From the NCBI GenBank assembly GCA_004134985.1, contig REGQ01000013.1, positions 1 to 64,000 of the forward strand: a stretch of 64,000 nt of DNA. Reading direction: 5' to 3'. The notes under the pieces are model-generated. The model worked only from the letters and a program-made list of their open reading frames with translations, did no database searches and had not been told where the DNA came from. The translations under genes were made by a program, and so were the position numbers. Of the stretch, positions 56,791 through 64,000 are shown piece by piece (position 1 is the stretch's first letter; every line of letters begins with the position of its first letter). This DNA comes from Paenibacillaceae bacterium (GTDB taxonomy: Bacteria > Bacillota > Bacilli > Paenibacillales > Paenibacillaceae).

Positions 56791-56841
56791 AGGTCTGGAA
56801 CCGGGAACGAAAGTCCATCCCGTCTCCGGACCTTAATTTTT
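56791..56841 (+). terminator. Second terminator-like hairpin before the ABC transporter genes
   Basis: AGGTCTGG with CCGGACCT (G-U pairs allowed) and an inner CGGGA/TCCCG stem, then TAATTTTT. Confidence 0.65.
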
Positions 56842-56911
56842 GATAAATGGACTGTTATTAAATTCTTGCTTTATCTATAATAAGTTAGAACGATGACTAA
56901 GGAGGAAACCA

Positions 56912-57865
56912 ATGAGCGGATTAACCGGTACATCAGGAACATCGGGCCAAGGAACGGGCCTTGAACCGATTGTACAAATTCGGGGAGTGACCAAACGAAT
57001 TGGAGGCCGAACGATTATCGACCAGTTGACGCTGGATGTTCCGCCGGGGGAAGTGTTTGGTTTTTTAGGTCCGAATGGGTCAGGCAAAACGACTACCATT
57101 CGAATGATGGTAGGATTAATGAGACTTTCCGCCGGCGATATACTGATTCGCGGTCATAGCATCAAGACGGAATACGAGCAAGCCATCCGGAATGTTGGCG
57201 CCATTGTAGAAAATCCGGAGATGTACAAATATTTGACCGGCTATCAAAATTTGCTTCACTTCGCCAGAATGACGCCAGGTGTTTCGAAGGAACGTATTGA
57301 CGAAGTGATTGAGCTTGTAGGAATGAAAGCGCGCATCCACGACAAAGTAAAAACCTATTCACTCGGGATGAGACAGCGGCTCGGGGTGGCACAGGCCGTC
57401 CTCCATAAGCCTGCGCTGCTGATTCTGGATGAACCTACCAACGGCCTTGATCCAGCGGGCATTCGCGAGCTGCGCGACTATTTGCGGAGACTGGCCGATG
57501 CGGAAGGGACAGCTGTATTTGTCTCCAGCCACTTGCTTTCGGAAATGGAACTCATGTGCGACAGGTTTGCGATTATACAGAGTGGCAAGCTTCTTAATGT
57601 GCGTATGCTGCATGATGACGAACAAGCTTTATTGTCTAAAGTTTATTTTGAGGTGGATCGCATTCAGGATGCCATTAGCTTGCTTGGACAAGATGGAGTG
57701 AAGCAGGAAGGTAATTTTCTTGTCCTGGAGGCGGATCGAGAGACCGTGGCAGCAATGAACGCGCGTCTTGTTGCCGCTCAGATCAATGTCTACAGTATCC
57801 GGACGCAAGCGAAAACGCTGGAGGATCAGTTCCTCGAAATGACGGGAGGCGGGCAGGATGTCTGA
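56912..57865 (+). CDS. ABC transporter ATPase (BcrA/CcmA type)
   Basis: A 317-residue ATPase preceded by a short Gly/Ser/Thr-rich tail (TGTSGTSGQGTG). Walker A is GPNGSGKTTT, the signature is YSLGMRQRLG, Walker B LLILDEPTNGLDP, and the C-terminal domain matches drug or bacitracin-type exporters. GGAGG precedes the start. It overlaps the permease gene by eight bases. Possible roles are antimicrobial self-protection or lipid export. Confidence 0.92.
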   Translation: MSGLTGTSGTSGQGTGLEPIVQIRGVTKRIGGRTIIDQLTLDVPPGEVFGFLGPNGSGKTTTIRMMVGLMRLSAGDILIRGHSIKTEYEQAIRNVGAIVENPEMYKYLTGYQNLLHFARMTPGVSKERIDEVIELVGMKARIHDKVKTYSLGMRQRLGVAQAVLHKPALLILDEPTNGLDPAGIRELRDYLRRLADAEGTAVFVSSHLLSEMELMCDRFAIIQSGKLLNVRMLHDDEQALLSKVYFEVDRIQDAISLLGQDGVKQEGNFLVLEADRETVAAMNARLVAAQINVYSIRTQAKTLEDQFLEMTGGGQDV

Positions 57866-58640
57866 TTTCTTTCAGCTTATTCTGAATGAAAATATGAAAA
57901 TTTACCGGCGGCCGCGGACATGGATTATGCTCGGTTTTATGATCGCCTTGTCGCTTGGCATATTTATTATTACGTTTGCCATTCAAAGCGACGGCGTGAA
58001 GCTGACCATGTGGCTGCCGTTTGAAATTGCGACTAAAACTGCGATCGTATTTGCGACGATATTTGCCGTAGTTGTTTCTGCGGAAAGTGTGGCAGGGGAG
58101 TTTTCAACAGGAACCATTAAACTGCTGCTGATCCGGCCTTGGAGCCGTTCCAAAATATTGTTGTCCAAGTACATTAGCTTGCTGTTGTTTGCCTTGTTTT
58201 TACTTGTGGTGATGTTCGGTTTGAACTATCTGGTCAGTCTGCTGATGTTTGGCCAGGAACCAGGGTTAACAGTGGGACGAGGTTACTCACCTATTGTGTA
58301 TTGGACCTTGTATCAGTTCTATGAATACATCGCGATGATCGTTATTCTCACGCTGTCGTTCCTCATTTCAACTGTGTTTCGCAGCGGGGGGTTATCGATC
58401 GGATTGTCCATATTTTTATTGTTCAGCGGCAGCCTGATCTCCCAAATCCTTGGTGCGCTGGACTATGCTTGGGTGAAATATCTCTTGTTCCTTCATCTGG
58501 GTATAAGCGATTTTTTAACCTCGCCTGTACATTCGCATGGGATAACACTTCCGTTTTCACTGGCCGTTCTGGGCGCGTATTATGTTGTATTTATAACGAT
58601 TACATGGGTACTGTTTAACCGGCGGGATGTCGCGGCGTAA
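57858..58640 (+). CDS. ABC-2 type permease
   Basis: A 260-residue membrane protein with six helices starting LILNENMKIYRRPRTWIML, and the SVAGEFSTGTIKLLLIRPWSRSKILLSKY segment characteristic of ABC-2 permeases such as YtrF/BcrB-like proteins. It pairs with the ATPase encoded just upstream. Confidence 0.9.
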   Translation: MSDFFQLILNENMKIYRRPRTWIMLGFMIALSLGIFIITFAIQSDGVKLTMWLPFEIATKTAIVFATIFAVVVSAESVAGEFSTGTIKLLLIRPWSRSKILLSKYISLLLFALFLLVVMFGLNYLVSLLMFGQEPGLTVGRGYSPIVYWTLYQFYEYIAMIVILTLSFLISTVFRSGGLSIGLSIFLLFSGSLISQILGALDYAWVKYLLFLHLGISDFLTSPVHSHGITLPFSLAVLGAYYVVFITITWVLFNRRDVAA

Positions 58641-58655
58641 GACAGGCATATACTT

Positions 58656-58684
58656 AGCGGGGGTGGCAGCTGGCTGCCCCCGCT
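58656..58684. terminator. Hairpin between the permease and bactofilin genes
   Basis: AGCGGGGG and GCCCCCGCT with an inner GGCAG/CTGGC region between convergent genes; no T tract. Confidence 0.5.
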
Positions 58685-58706
58685 GAAGCTTGTGTCACGC
58701 TTGCGG

Positions 58707-59210
58707 CTAACCGGCTTGCCGTGATTTGCCGCTGCGCTTGTTGTCCTTGGCGTCATTATTGGCTATGGCATCAGGGATACTCTGCACCGAAGAACTCGGC
58801 GGCGTGTTCTTCTGTTCCGGTTTCTCTTGTTTGTCCTGTTTGCTTGAATTTTCTTCTTTCTCCGATACCGGGATTTGCTCCAACTCGCATTGACCGCACA
58901 AAACACCGCCTTCCTGCACAATCAGGGAACGGGCGATGACATTGCCATGCACCGATCCGGAGGCTGTGACTGTCAATCGTCCGCGTGAAACAATATTTCC
59001 GATCACTTTGCCCGAAATGACAACATCGACTCCGGCTATGTTGCAATGTGCCAACCCATATTCGCCTACCAATACATTGCCTTCGCAAATAATTTCCCCG
59101 TGGTATTCCCCTTCGAGGTGTATTCCCGACTCACAGGTAAGTTTTCCTTCTGCCAGCGTACCCTGTCCGATCAGTGTTTCTATTGCCGTTTTACGCTTCG
59201 CTTTGAACAT
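58707..59210 (-). CDS. Bactofilin family cytoskeletal protein
   Basis: A 167-residue protein. Residues 12-110 are a bactofilin beta-helix (LIGQGTLAEGKL, ISGKVIGNIVSRGRLTVTASGSVHGNVIARSLIV) with the repeating short strands of DUF583 proteins; the tail is charged and disordered (KQDKQEKPEQKN). Bactofilins form non-nucleotide filaments near the membrane and guide wall enzymes or cell shape. GGAGGAGG precedes the start. Confidence 0.92.
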   Translation of the reverse strand: MFKAKRKTAIETLIGQGTLAEGKLTCESGIHLEGEYHGEIICEGNVLVGEYGLAHCNIAGVDVVISGKVIGNIVSRGRLTVTASGSVHGNVIARSLIVQEGGVLCGQCELEQIPVSEKEENSSKQDKQEKPEQKNTPPSSSVQSIPDAIANNDAKDNKRSGKSRQAG

Positions 59211-59390
59211 TCGATTCGACCTCCTCCATGTGTGGTTAAAACAGGTTTACCCGTACTCCTGCTATCCTATTAATTTAACGGATAAAACATACCTGAAAGT
59301 CAGGGATCGGTGTATAGCGATTTTGGAGATTGCCGACACTAGGAGGATAGCAGTCGAGCGGATCATGGCGTACAGAAGGGGAGGTGCGAT

Positions 59391-60818
59391 ATGTTTTGGC
59401 TAACAATCGCCTTGTTTATCTTTATCTTTCAAATGGCAACGATTCTGATTGCCGAGTTTCGTCATCCCTCCAAGGCGGTTGCATGGCAGCTGATTTTGTT
59501 TGTGTTCCCTGTGATCGGCTTCGTAATGTATTACTTTATGGCGCGTGAATTCCAGAGACGAAGAACGGTTCGCAAACGGAGGGTCGTGGCAGAAGAAGCG
59601 CGTTTGCAGGCGCTGCGGCGTTGTAAACTTATCCATCGCGCGTCAGAGTTGGGCGGGGGAGAGTTCATGCATCAGCACAGATTGTTTCATCTGCTGCAAA
59701 ATTCTGCTCAGTTTCCGATTACAGGATGCAACCAAACGGTTGTACTGAATAATGGGGAACAAACTTTTGACACGATTCTGGCTGCGATGAAGCAGGCCAA
59801 ACATCATATTCATTTGGAGTATTACACAATTCGCGATGATGAAGTGGGCAGACGATTTAAAGCAGTGATGATTGAGAAGGCCAATGAAGGCGTTCAGATT
59901 CGCGTTATATTCGACGGATTGGGAAGCTATGAGCTTAGCAGTGCTTATATTAGCGATCTGCAAGCAGCCGGGATAAAGGTGCAGTGCTTCCTGACACCTC
60001 GCATCGCCTTCTTTGAAAAGCGGATGAATTATCGCAATCATCGGAAAATCGTCGTCGTAGACGGATTAACCGGGTTTGTGGGCGGCATCAATATCGGGGA
60101 GGAATATTTGGGGCGCAACAAAAAGCTGGGATACTGGCGTGATACACATCTGCAGATTACCGGTGATGCCGTTTACTCCCTGCAGGATGTATTTACGCGG
60201 GATTGGTGGTTTACAGCCCGTGAGCGGTTGTCAGACCAAAGCTACTGGCCGCAGCATCATTGTCAGGAGCAGAAACAGGTGCAAATTGTATCCAGCGGGC
60301 CGGACAGCAGTGCCAATGCGATTCTTGAATGTGTATTTAACGGGCTTGCCGTTGCAAATAACCGAATCTATATTACAACCCCTTATTTTATACCGGATAT
60401 TAGTATTTTGATGGCGCTTAGAACAGCGGCCCTCAGCGGTGTGGATGTAAGGTTGATTATCCCGGAAGTGTCGGATTCGAAATTTGTATTGTATGCATCA
60501 TTATCCTATGTAGAGGATATGCTGACCGCAGGCGTGCGAATTTATCGTTACCAGAAAGGGTTTATTCATTCCAAAGTGATTATTATTGACAAGCTGTTTG
60601 CGTCTGTCGGTACCGCGAACATGGATATGCGCAGTTTTTTTAGCAATTTTGAGCTCAATGCACTGCTGTTCGATGAACAGACAGTTGATGAACTAGCTGA
60701 ACAATTCCATGACGATCTTAGGTCATGCAAAGAACTTTACTTGTCTGAGTTTGAGCAGCGGCCACGCTGGCAAAAGCTAGGCGAGATAGCGGCCCATATG
60801 TTGTCGCCTTTATTATAA
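59391..60818 (+). CDS. cls: Cardiolipin synthase (phospholipase D family)
   Basis: A 475-residue enzyme with two N-terminal helices and two HKD motifs: HRKIVVVDGLTGFVGG from about residue 217 and HSKVIIIDKLFASVGTAN from about residue 393. It condenses two phosphatidylglycerols into cardiolipin and glycerol. GGGGAGG precedes the ATG. Length is near the 480-500 of bacterial Cls. It is flanked by bactofilin and the NHEJ genes, with no evident operon. Confidence 0.95.
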   Translation: MFWLTIALFIFIFQMATILIAEFRHPSKAVAWQLILFVFPVIGFVMYYFMAREFQRRRTVRKRRVVAEEARLQALRRCKLIHRASELGGGEFMHQHRLFHLLQNSAQFPITGCNQTVVLNNGEQTFDTILAAMKQAKHHIHLEYYTIRDDEVGRRFKAVMIEKANEGVQIRVIFDGLGSYELSSAYISDLQAAGIKVQCFLTPRIAFFEKRMNYRNHRKIVVVDGLTGFVGGINIGEEYLGRNKKLGYWRDTHLQITGDAVYSLQDVFTRDWWFTARERLSDQSYWPQHHCQEQKQVQIVSSGPDSSANAILECVFNGLAVANNRIYITTPYFIPDISILMALRTAALSGVDVRLIIPEVSDSKFVLYASLSYVEDMLTAGVRIYRYQKGFIHSKVIIIDKLFASVGTANMDMRSFFSNFELNALLFDEQTVDELAEQFHDDLRSCKELYLSEFEQRPRWQKLGEIAAHMLSPLL

Positions 60819-60835
60819 GGGCCGCACAGGCAGTT

Positions 60836-61747
60836 TCAAAGGCGCGGTGTAAACTTTTGTTTAATAAAGCCGATAATCGGCTGCATATTTTGCGGAGCGA
60901 GCTGTTGAATCAGATCACCATGCTTTTCAAGCCGATCGGCAATATTCAGCAGATGAAATTGAGTTGGGCGGACATCGCGCGCAACCTCCTCCCAAAGCAG
61001 CGGTGTAGATACGGTAGCGCCGGCTCTGGCACGGGGCGTGTAAGGGGCGGCAATTGTCTTTCCCTGATAATGCTGCAAATAATCGACATAAATCAGATCG
61101 CCGCGGTTTTTTTTCAGCCGCTCGACAGTAAACAGGCGCGGATGCGTATTGGCCAAATATTCACCTATAAATTGACCGATAGAACGCAGCTCATCAAAGG
61201 TAAGCCGAGCGGTGAGCGGAACGATAATCTGGACGCCTGTCGCGCCGGACGTTTTGGGGACGGACTGAATGCCAAGGGAAGCGAGCAATTCACCTGCAAG
61301 CGCTGCAGCCTCCATAATTCGCGGCTCTTCCTCACGTGAAGGATCGAGGTCCAGCACCCATTCACTTGGCCGCTCCGGTTCTCCGATGCGGTCGAAGGAA
61401 GCGTGAAACTCCAGGCAAGCCAGATTGCCAAGCCAAAGCAGGGTGGGCAGCGCCTCCAGATGGACGTAATGGATACCGCTTTGCTCTGCTGTTTGGACAA
61501 ATTCGGGCTGCGGCTGCGGACAGTTTTTCTGATAAAAGGATTTGCCATGAATACCATTGGGATAGCGGATTGTCGTCAAATACCGGTCAGTGCAGTAGGG
61601 GATCAAGTAAGGGGCAAGGGCAGCGAGTCGTTGCAAATAAACAAGCTTCGTAATATTCATTTCAGGCCACAGCAGCTTGTCCGGGTTCGTAACGGTAAGC
61701 TCGTAGCCTTCTACAATGATCGTACCTTTTAATGCGGCGGTAGCCAT
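60836..61747 (-). CDS. LigD-type NHEJ polymerase domain protein
   Basis: A 303-residue archaeo-eukaryotic primase-like polymerase: the LTNPDKLLWPE-type motif at the N-terminus (VTNPDKLLWPEMNITK), the metal site DLDP near residue 132, SGATGVQI and the VDYLQHYQGKTIAAPYTPRARAGATVSTPLLWEE segment. It stands as a single domain without a ligase part. With Ku it fills gaps during end joining; the ligase must be encoded elsewhere. It lies 39 bases after ku on the same strand. Confidence 0.93.
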   Translation of the reverse strand: MATAALKGTIIVEGYELTVTNPDKLLWPEMNITKLVYLQRLAALAPYLIPYCTDRYLTTIRYPNGIHGKSFYQKNCPQPQPEFVQTAEQSGIHYVHLEALPTLLWLGNLACLEFHASFDRIGEPERPSEWVLDLDPSREEEPRIMEAAALAGELLASLGIQSVPKTSGATGVQIIVPLTARLTFDELRSIGQFIGEYLANTHPRLFTVERLKKNRGDLIYVDYLQHYQGKTIAAPYTPRARAGATVSTPLLWEEVARDVRPTQFHLLNIADRLEKHGDLIQQLAPQNMQPIIGFIKQKFTPRL

Positions 61748-61773
61748 TCGTCAATCCTTCCTTTCCAGAGATA

Positions 61774-61800
61774 AAACCGTATCCTGTCACGATACGGTTT
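61774..61800. terminator. Hairpin overlapping the ku stop codon
   Basis: AAACCGTATC and GATACGGTTT form a perfect 10-bp stem with a 7-base loop containing the ku stop codon; T-rich on both sides. It may reduce read-through from ku into ligD. Confidence 0.65.
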
Positions 61801-62632
61801 CTTTTTCTTTTGGTTTTGCTTTGCGTTTTGGCTTGGCGGGTTTGTCTGCAGCTGTATCCGGTGCGGTCTTGACTGCTTCAAGACTGGCTTGCAGGGCGGC
61901 CATCAAATCAATTACATTGGTTTGCTGCTGCGCCGGAGCAATATGAACATCCTCGCCGGCAATTTTCTTCCCGATCAGATCCATCAGCCGCGTGCGGTAA
62001 TCGTCGGTATATTTTTCAGGCTCGAACGGGGTTGATAATTGTTCAATTAGCATGCTGGCCATCTGTAATTCTTTGTCATTTACTTTGACGATTTCCGGGA
62101 GCCCGGGAACTTGGGTAATCGGACGAATTTCATCCGGGTAAAAAATGGTTTCCATTGCCAGGCAGTTATTAATCACCCTTATCGCTGCCAGCGAGCTTTT
62201 GGAGCGAATGGATATTTTGGCAATACCGATTCGTCCGGATTGGCGCATAGCTTCAAGCAGCAGTTGATAAGCGTTGCTGCCGGCCTGATCAGGTGAAAGA
62301 TAATAGGTTTTCTGGAAATAGATCGGGTCGATTTCTTCCAAATCTACAAAATCAATAATTTGTATCGTTTTGGTTGCGTCGGAAGAAAGCTGATCCAACT
62401 CTTCTTTTTCAAAAAGTACGAACCGTCCTTTATCGTATTCATACCCCTTCATAATATCGTCCCACTGAACATCTACTTTGCAGGTTGGGCATTGTCTTAC
62501 ATAAGCGATCGGCCCGCCGCAGGCCCGATGAATTAAACGCATGGAGATGTCTTTATCCTCGGTTGCGGAGAACATTTTTACAGGCACATGCACCAATCCA
62601 AAACTGATTGCGCCTTTCCAGACCGTATGCAT
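61787..62632 (-). CDS. ku: Ku homodimer DNA end-binding protein
   Basis: A 281-residue bacterial Ku. WKGAISFGLVHVPVKMF opens the core; a cysteine cluster (CGG...CPTC) lies at residues 38-51, SNAYQLLLEAM near 120, and a Lys/Pro-rich tail (KPAKPKRKAKPKEKE) that binds DNA ends closes the protein. It recruits the LigD-type polymerase encoded downstream for non-homologous end joining, often in spores or stationary phase. Confidence 0.97.
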   Translation of the reverse strand: MHTVWKGAISFGLVHVPVKMFSATEDKDISMRLIHRACGGPIAYVRQCPTCKVDVQWDDIMKGYEYDKGRFVLFEKEELDQLSSDATKTIQIIDFVDLEEIDPIYFQKTYYLSPDQAGSNAYQLLLEAMRQSGRIGIAKISIRSKSSLAAIRVINNCLAMETIFYPDEIRPITQVPGLPEIVKVNDKELQMASMLIEQLSTPFEPEKYTDDYRTRLMDLIGKKIAGEDVHIAPAQQQTNVIDLMAALQASLEAVKTAPDTAADKPAKPKRKAKPKEKETVS

Positions 62633-62755
62633 CGTTTGACCTCCTTATAAATTAATGCTTTTACTGTTATCAGCTTGCCCTGAATGAATGAAAATCAATC
62701 GGATAGGGCATATTTTTTGCATAAGGCAACTTTGTTGAAGGGAGCTAGATAGAAT

Positions 62756-62962
62756 ATGAATGAGAAGGAACAGGCAGAGCAGTCACAGAAGCAGGCAGGT
62801 GGAATTGATGCAAGGCATGAAGGAAGAGATCAATATGATATGGACATTGACCGCATGGTGAATGAAGGGTTAGGCGGCGGCCAAGTGACAGCGCACAACG
62901 GTCTGGTTGATGAATCAACAACAGATACCATGGTGCCGGACCAGCGGAACGATGAAAAGTAG
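62756..62962 (+). CDS. Small hydrophilic protein of unknown function
   Basis: A 68-residue acidic protein rich in Gln, Asp and Glu (NEKEQAEQSQKQAGG at the start, DRMVNEGLGGGQVTAHNG in the middle). No membrane helix or signal is visible. GAAGGGAG precedes the start by about twelve bases. It is divergent from ku and lies 42 bases before the deacetylase gene. Family not recognised. Confidence 0.65.
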   Translation: MNEKEQAEQSQKQAGGIDARHEGRDQYDMDIDRMVNEGLGGGQVTAHNGLVDESTTDTMVPDQRNDEK

Positions 62963-63004
62963 GGAAGCGTTAATGATGCATATTGATTGCGGAGGTGAGG
63001 AGAG

Positions 63005-63889
63005 ATGTTGAATCGGCTACTATGCAGTCTAATTATAGTCCTGATTGCTATGACAGGTTGCGGGACATCGCTCTCCGATCCTTCCACCAGTCGGAAGAAC
63101 GAGGAGCGGCACATAGAGCAAGGGGACCAGCAAAAGCCGGATCTCAGTAATGGGAAACAAAGCATGAAGACGGTTCAAGCCCGTTCGGCTACGCCCAATT
63201 TAAAGGACGGCAAGGAAAGTTCAGTGCGGGAACCCAAGCAGATGACACTGGCAGAATTGCGTCATAAGTATCCAAGTACATTTATTATGAGCGGTTCTCC
63301 AACGGAACGGAAAGTGGCATTGACATTCGATGATGCGCCCGATGGGGTATTTACGCCCAAAGTATTGGATATTTTGAAAAAAGAGGGTGTTAAAGCGACG
63401 TTTTTCGTAGTTGGCAACCGGGTCGAAGCGCATCCTGATATGATGAAGCGAATCATTGATGAAGGTCATGTTGTAGGCAACCATTCCTACAATCATCCTA
63501 ACCTGCCTAAGCTGTCCGACGCGGATTTCCGCAAGCAAATAACGAGAACAGATGAATTGATTCGGCAATATACAGGCTTTACACCCAGTTATGTAAGGCC
63601 GCCTTATGGCAATATTAATGAACAGCAGCTGCGCTGGCTTGCCAGTCAGCATCGCAAGGTGATTAATTGGAATGTAGATTCGCTCGATTGGAAAGGGCTT
63701 AGTGCAAGCGAAGTGGAGACGAATATTCTAGCCAATGTGAAGCCGGGCTCAATTGTTCTGCAGCATTCTGGAGGCGGGGTAGGCGAAGATTTGATGGGAA
63801 CGGTCGAGGCGCTGCCGCGCATTATTGAAAAGCTGCGCAAGGATGGGGTCCATTTTGCTACAATCCCTGGCTTGCTTGGCGTTCCTTAA
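63005..63889 (+). CDS. Lipoprotein polysaccharide deacetylase (NodB family)
   Basis: A 294-residue lipoprotein: LIAMTGC lipobox (Cys19), a polar linker to residue 75, and a NodB domain with motif 1 TFDDAPD (near residue 107), metal-binding HSYNHP (near 159), RPPYGN and DSLDWKG, and a late LQHSGGG. It removes acetyl groups from GlcNAc in peptidoglycan or another glycan. Start ATG 63005 has GGAGGTGAGGAG upstream. Confidence 0.94.
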   Translation: MLNRLLCSLIIVLIAMTGCGTSLSDPSTSRKNEERHIEQGDQQKPDLSNGKQSMKTVQARSATPNLKDGKESSVREPKQMTLAELRHKYPSTFIMSGSPTERKVALTFDDAPDGVFTPKVLDILKKEGVKATFFVVGNRVEAHPDMMKRIIDEGHVVGNHSYNHPNLPKLSDADFRKQITRTDELIRQYTGFTPSYVRPPYGNINEQQLRWLASQHRKVINWNVDSLDWKGLSASEVETNILANVKPGSIVLQHSGGGVGEDLMGTVEALPRIIEKLRKDGVHFATIPGLLGVP

Positions 63890-63914
63890 TGTTCAGGCGG
63901 GAAAGAAATAAAAA

Positions 63915-63961
63915 AACAGCGTCGTCTGATCTGCCTTTGCGGCAGAACGAACGGCGCTGTT
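63915..63961 (+). terminator. Terminator after the deacetylase gene
   Basis: AACAGCGTCGT pairs with ACGGCGCTGTT around an inner CTGCC/GGCAG stem; a run of A residues precedes it and a weak T-rich stretch follows. Confidence 0.65.
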
Positions 63962-64000
63962 CCGCTTTCTTATTCGGTACAATCTGTGTTTGGGGCTTGC

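Noticed and set aside
1-64000. CRISPR arrays, insertion sequences, phage genes or tRNAs
   Set aside because: No regularly spaced repeats, transposase motifs, phage structural genes or tRNA cloverleafs were recognised on reading both strands.

Overview
The window looks like a chromosomal segment from a Paenibacillaceae bacterium (Paenibacillus or a close relative). The evidence is Bacillus-type 23S/5S rRNA ends followed directly by a ctsR-mcsA-mcsB-clpC operon with a CtsR operator, strong AGGAGG ribosome-binding sites with several TTG and GTG starts, a KapB homologue, an SH3-NlpC/P60 hydrolase, bactofilin and bacterial Ku. No database search was possible; family names come from recognised motifs.

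Bases 1-26111 are mostly housekeeping and envelope genes: the end of an rRNA operon, an Eis-like acetyltransferase, the Clp stress operon, a universal stress protein, a Gln-rich small protein, a tyrosinase-like protein whose 3' end looks broken, a Nudix hydrolase, a membrane sensor kinase, an aromatic acid exporter family protein, an MFS/TVP38 pair, a zinc-ribbon protein, a CDF transporter, an NlpC/P60 hydrolase, a UgtP-like glycolipid glycosyltransferase, KapB, a secreted SGNH hydrolase and the glutamate synthase large subunit (gltB, without gltD). Two genes too short for ordinary ORF calling were added elsewhere: a 57-aa protein after gltB and the two peptides described below.

Bases about 25743-56183 form one exopolysaccharide locus. 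It encodes an XRE-family regulator, a PilZ-like protein, a priming sugar transferase, enzymes for dTDP-rhamnose (rfbC, rfbD), GDP-mannose (manC), UDP-glucuronate (ugd) and UDP-glucose (galU), an LCP ligase, a secreted glycosidase-like protein with a PA14 domain, a Wzz/Wze pair, a Wzy-like polymerase, a Wzx-like flippase and eight glycosyltransferase genes (nine GT domains).

Inserted in that locus is the most interesting object. Five tightly coupled genes (35933-40301) encode a nucleotidyltransferase, an HPr-kinase-like P-loop kinase, a PqqD-like peptide-binding protein, an S24/S26 signal-peptidase-like protease and an ABC exporter. Convergent to them are two unlisted small genes (40383-40535 and 40579-40743) for paralogous 50- and 54-residue peptides sharing a YxKPxILLxQxIxFET leader and ending in divergent Cys-containing cores. 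This has the layout of a ribosomally made, post-translationally modified peptide (RiPP) system, but it lacks the lasso cyclase and lasso protease and any visible radical SAM, YcaO or lanthionine synthetase. The regulator promoter, the modification operon, the peptide genes, the wzz operon and a leader region at 56.4 kb all carry the same 15-bp palindrome (GATAC-N5-GTATC type, nine copies, all intergenic). The divergent XRE protein at 25743 is the natural candidate to bind it, so peptide and polysaccharide production appear to be one regulon.

Bases 56184-64000 hold an operator-controlled short leader with two terminator-like hairpins, a two-gene ABC transporter, bactofilin, cardiolipin synthase, the NHEJ pair ligD-polymerase and ku, a small acidic protein and a lipoprotein polysaccharide deacetylase. 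No tRNA, CRISPR array, insertion sequence or phage gene was seen.
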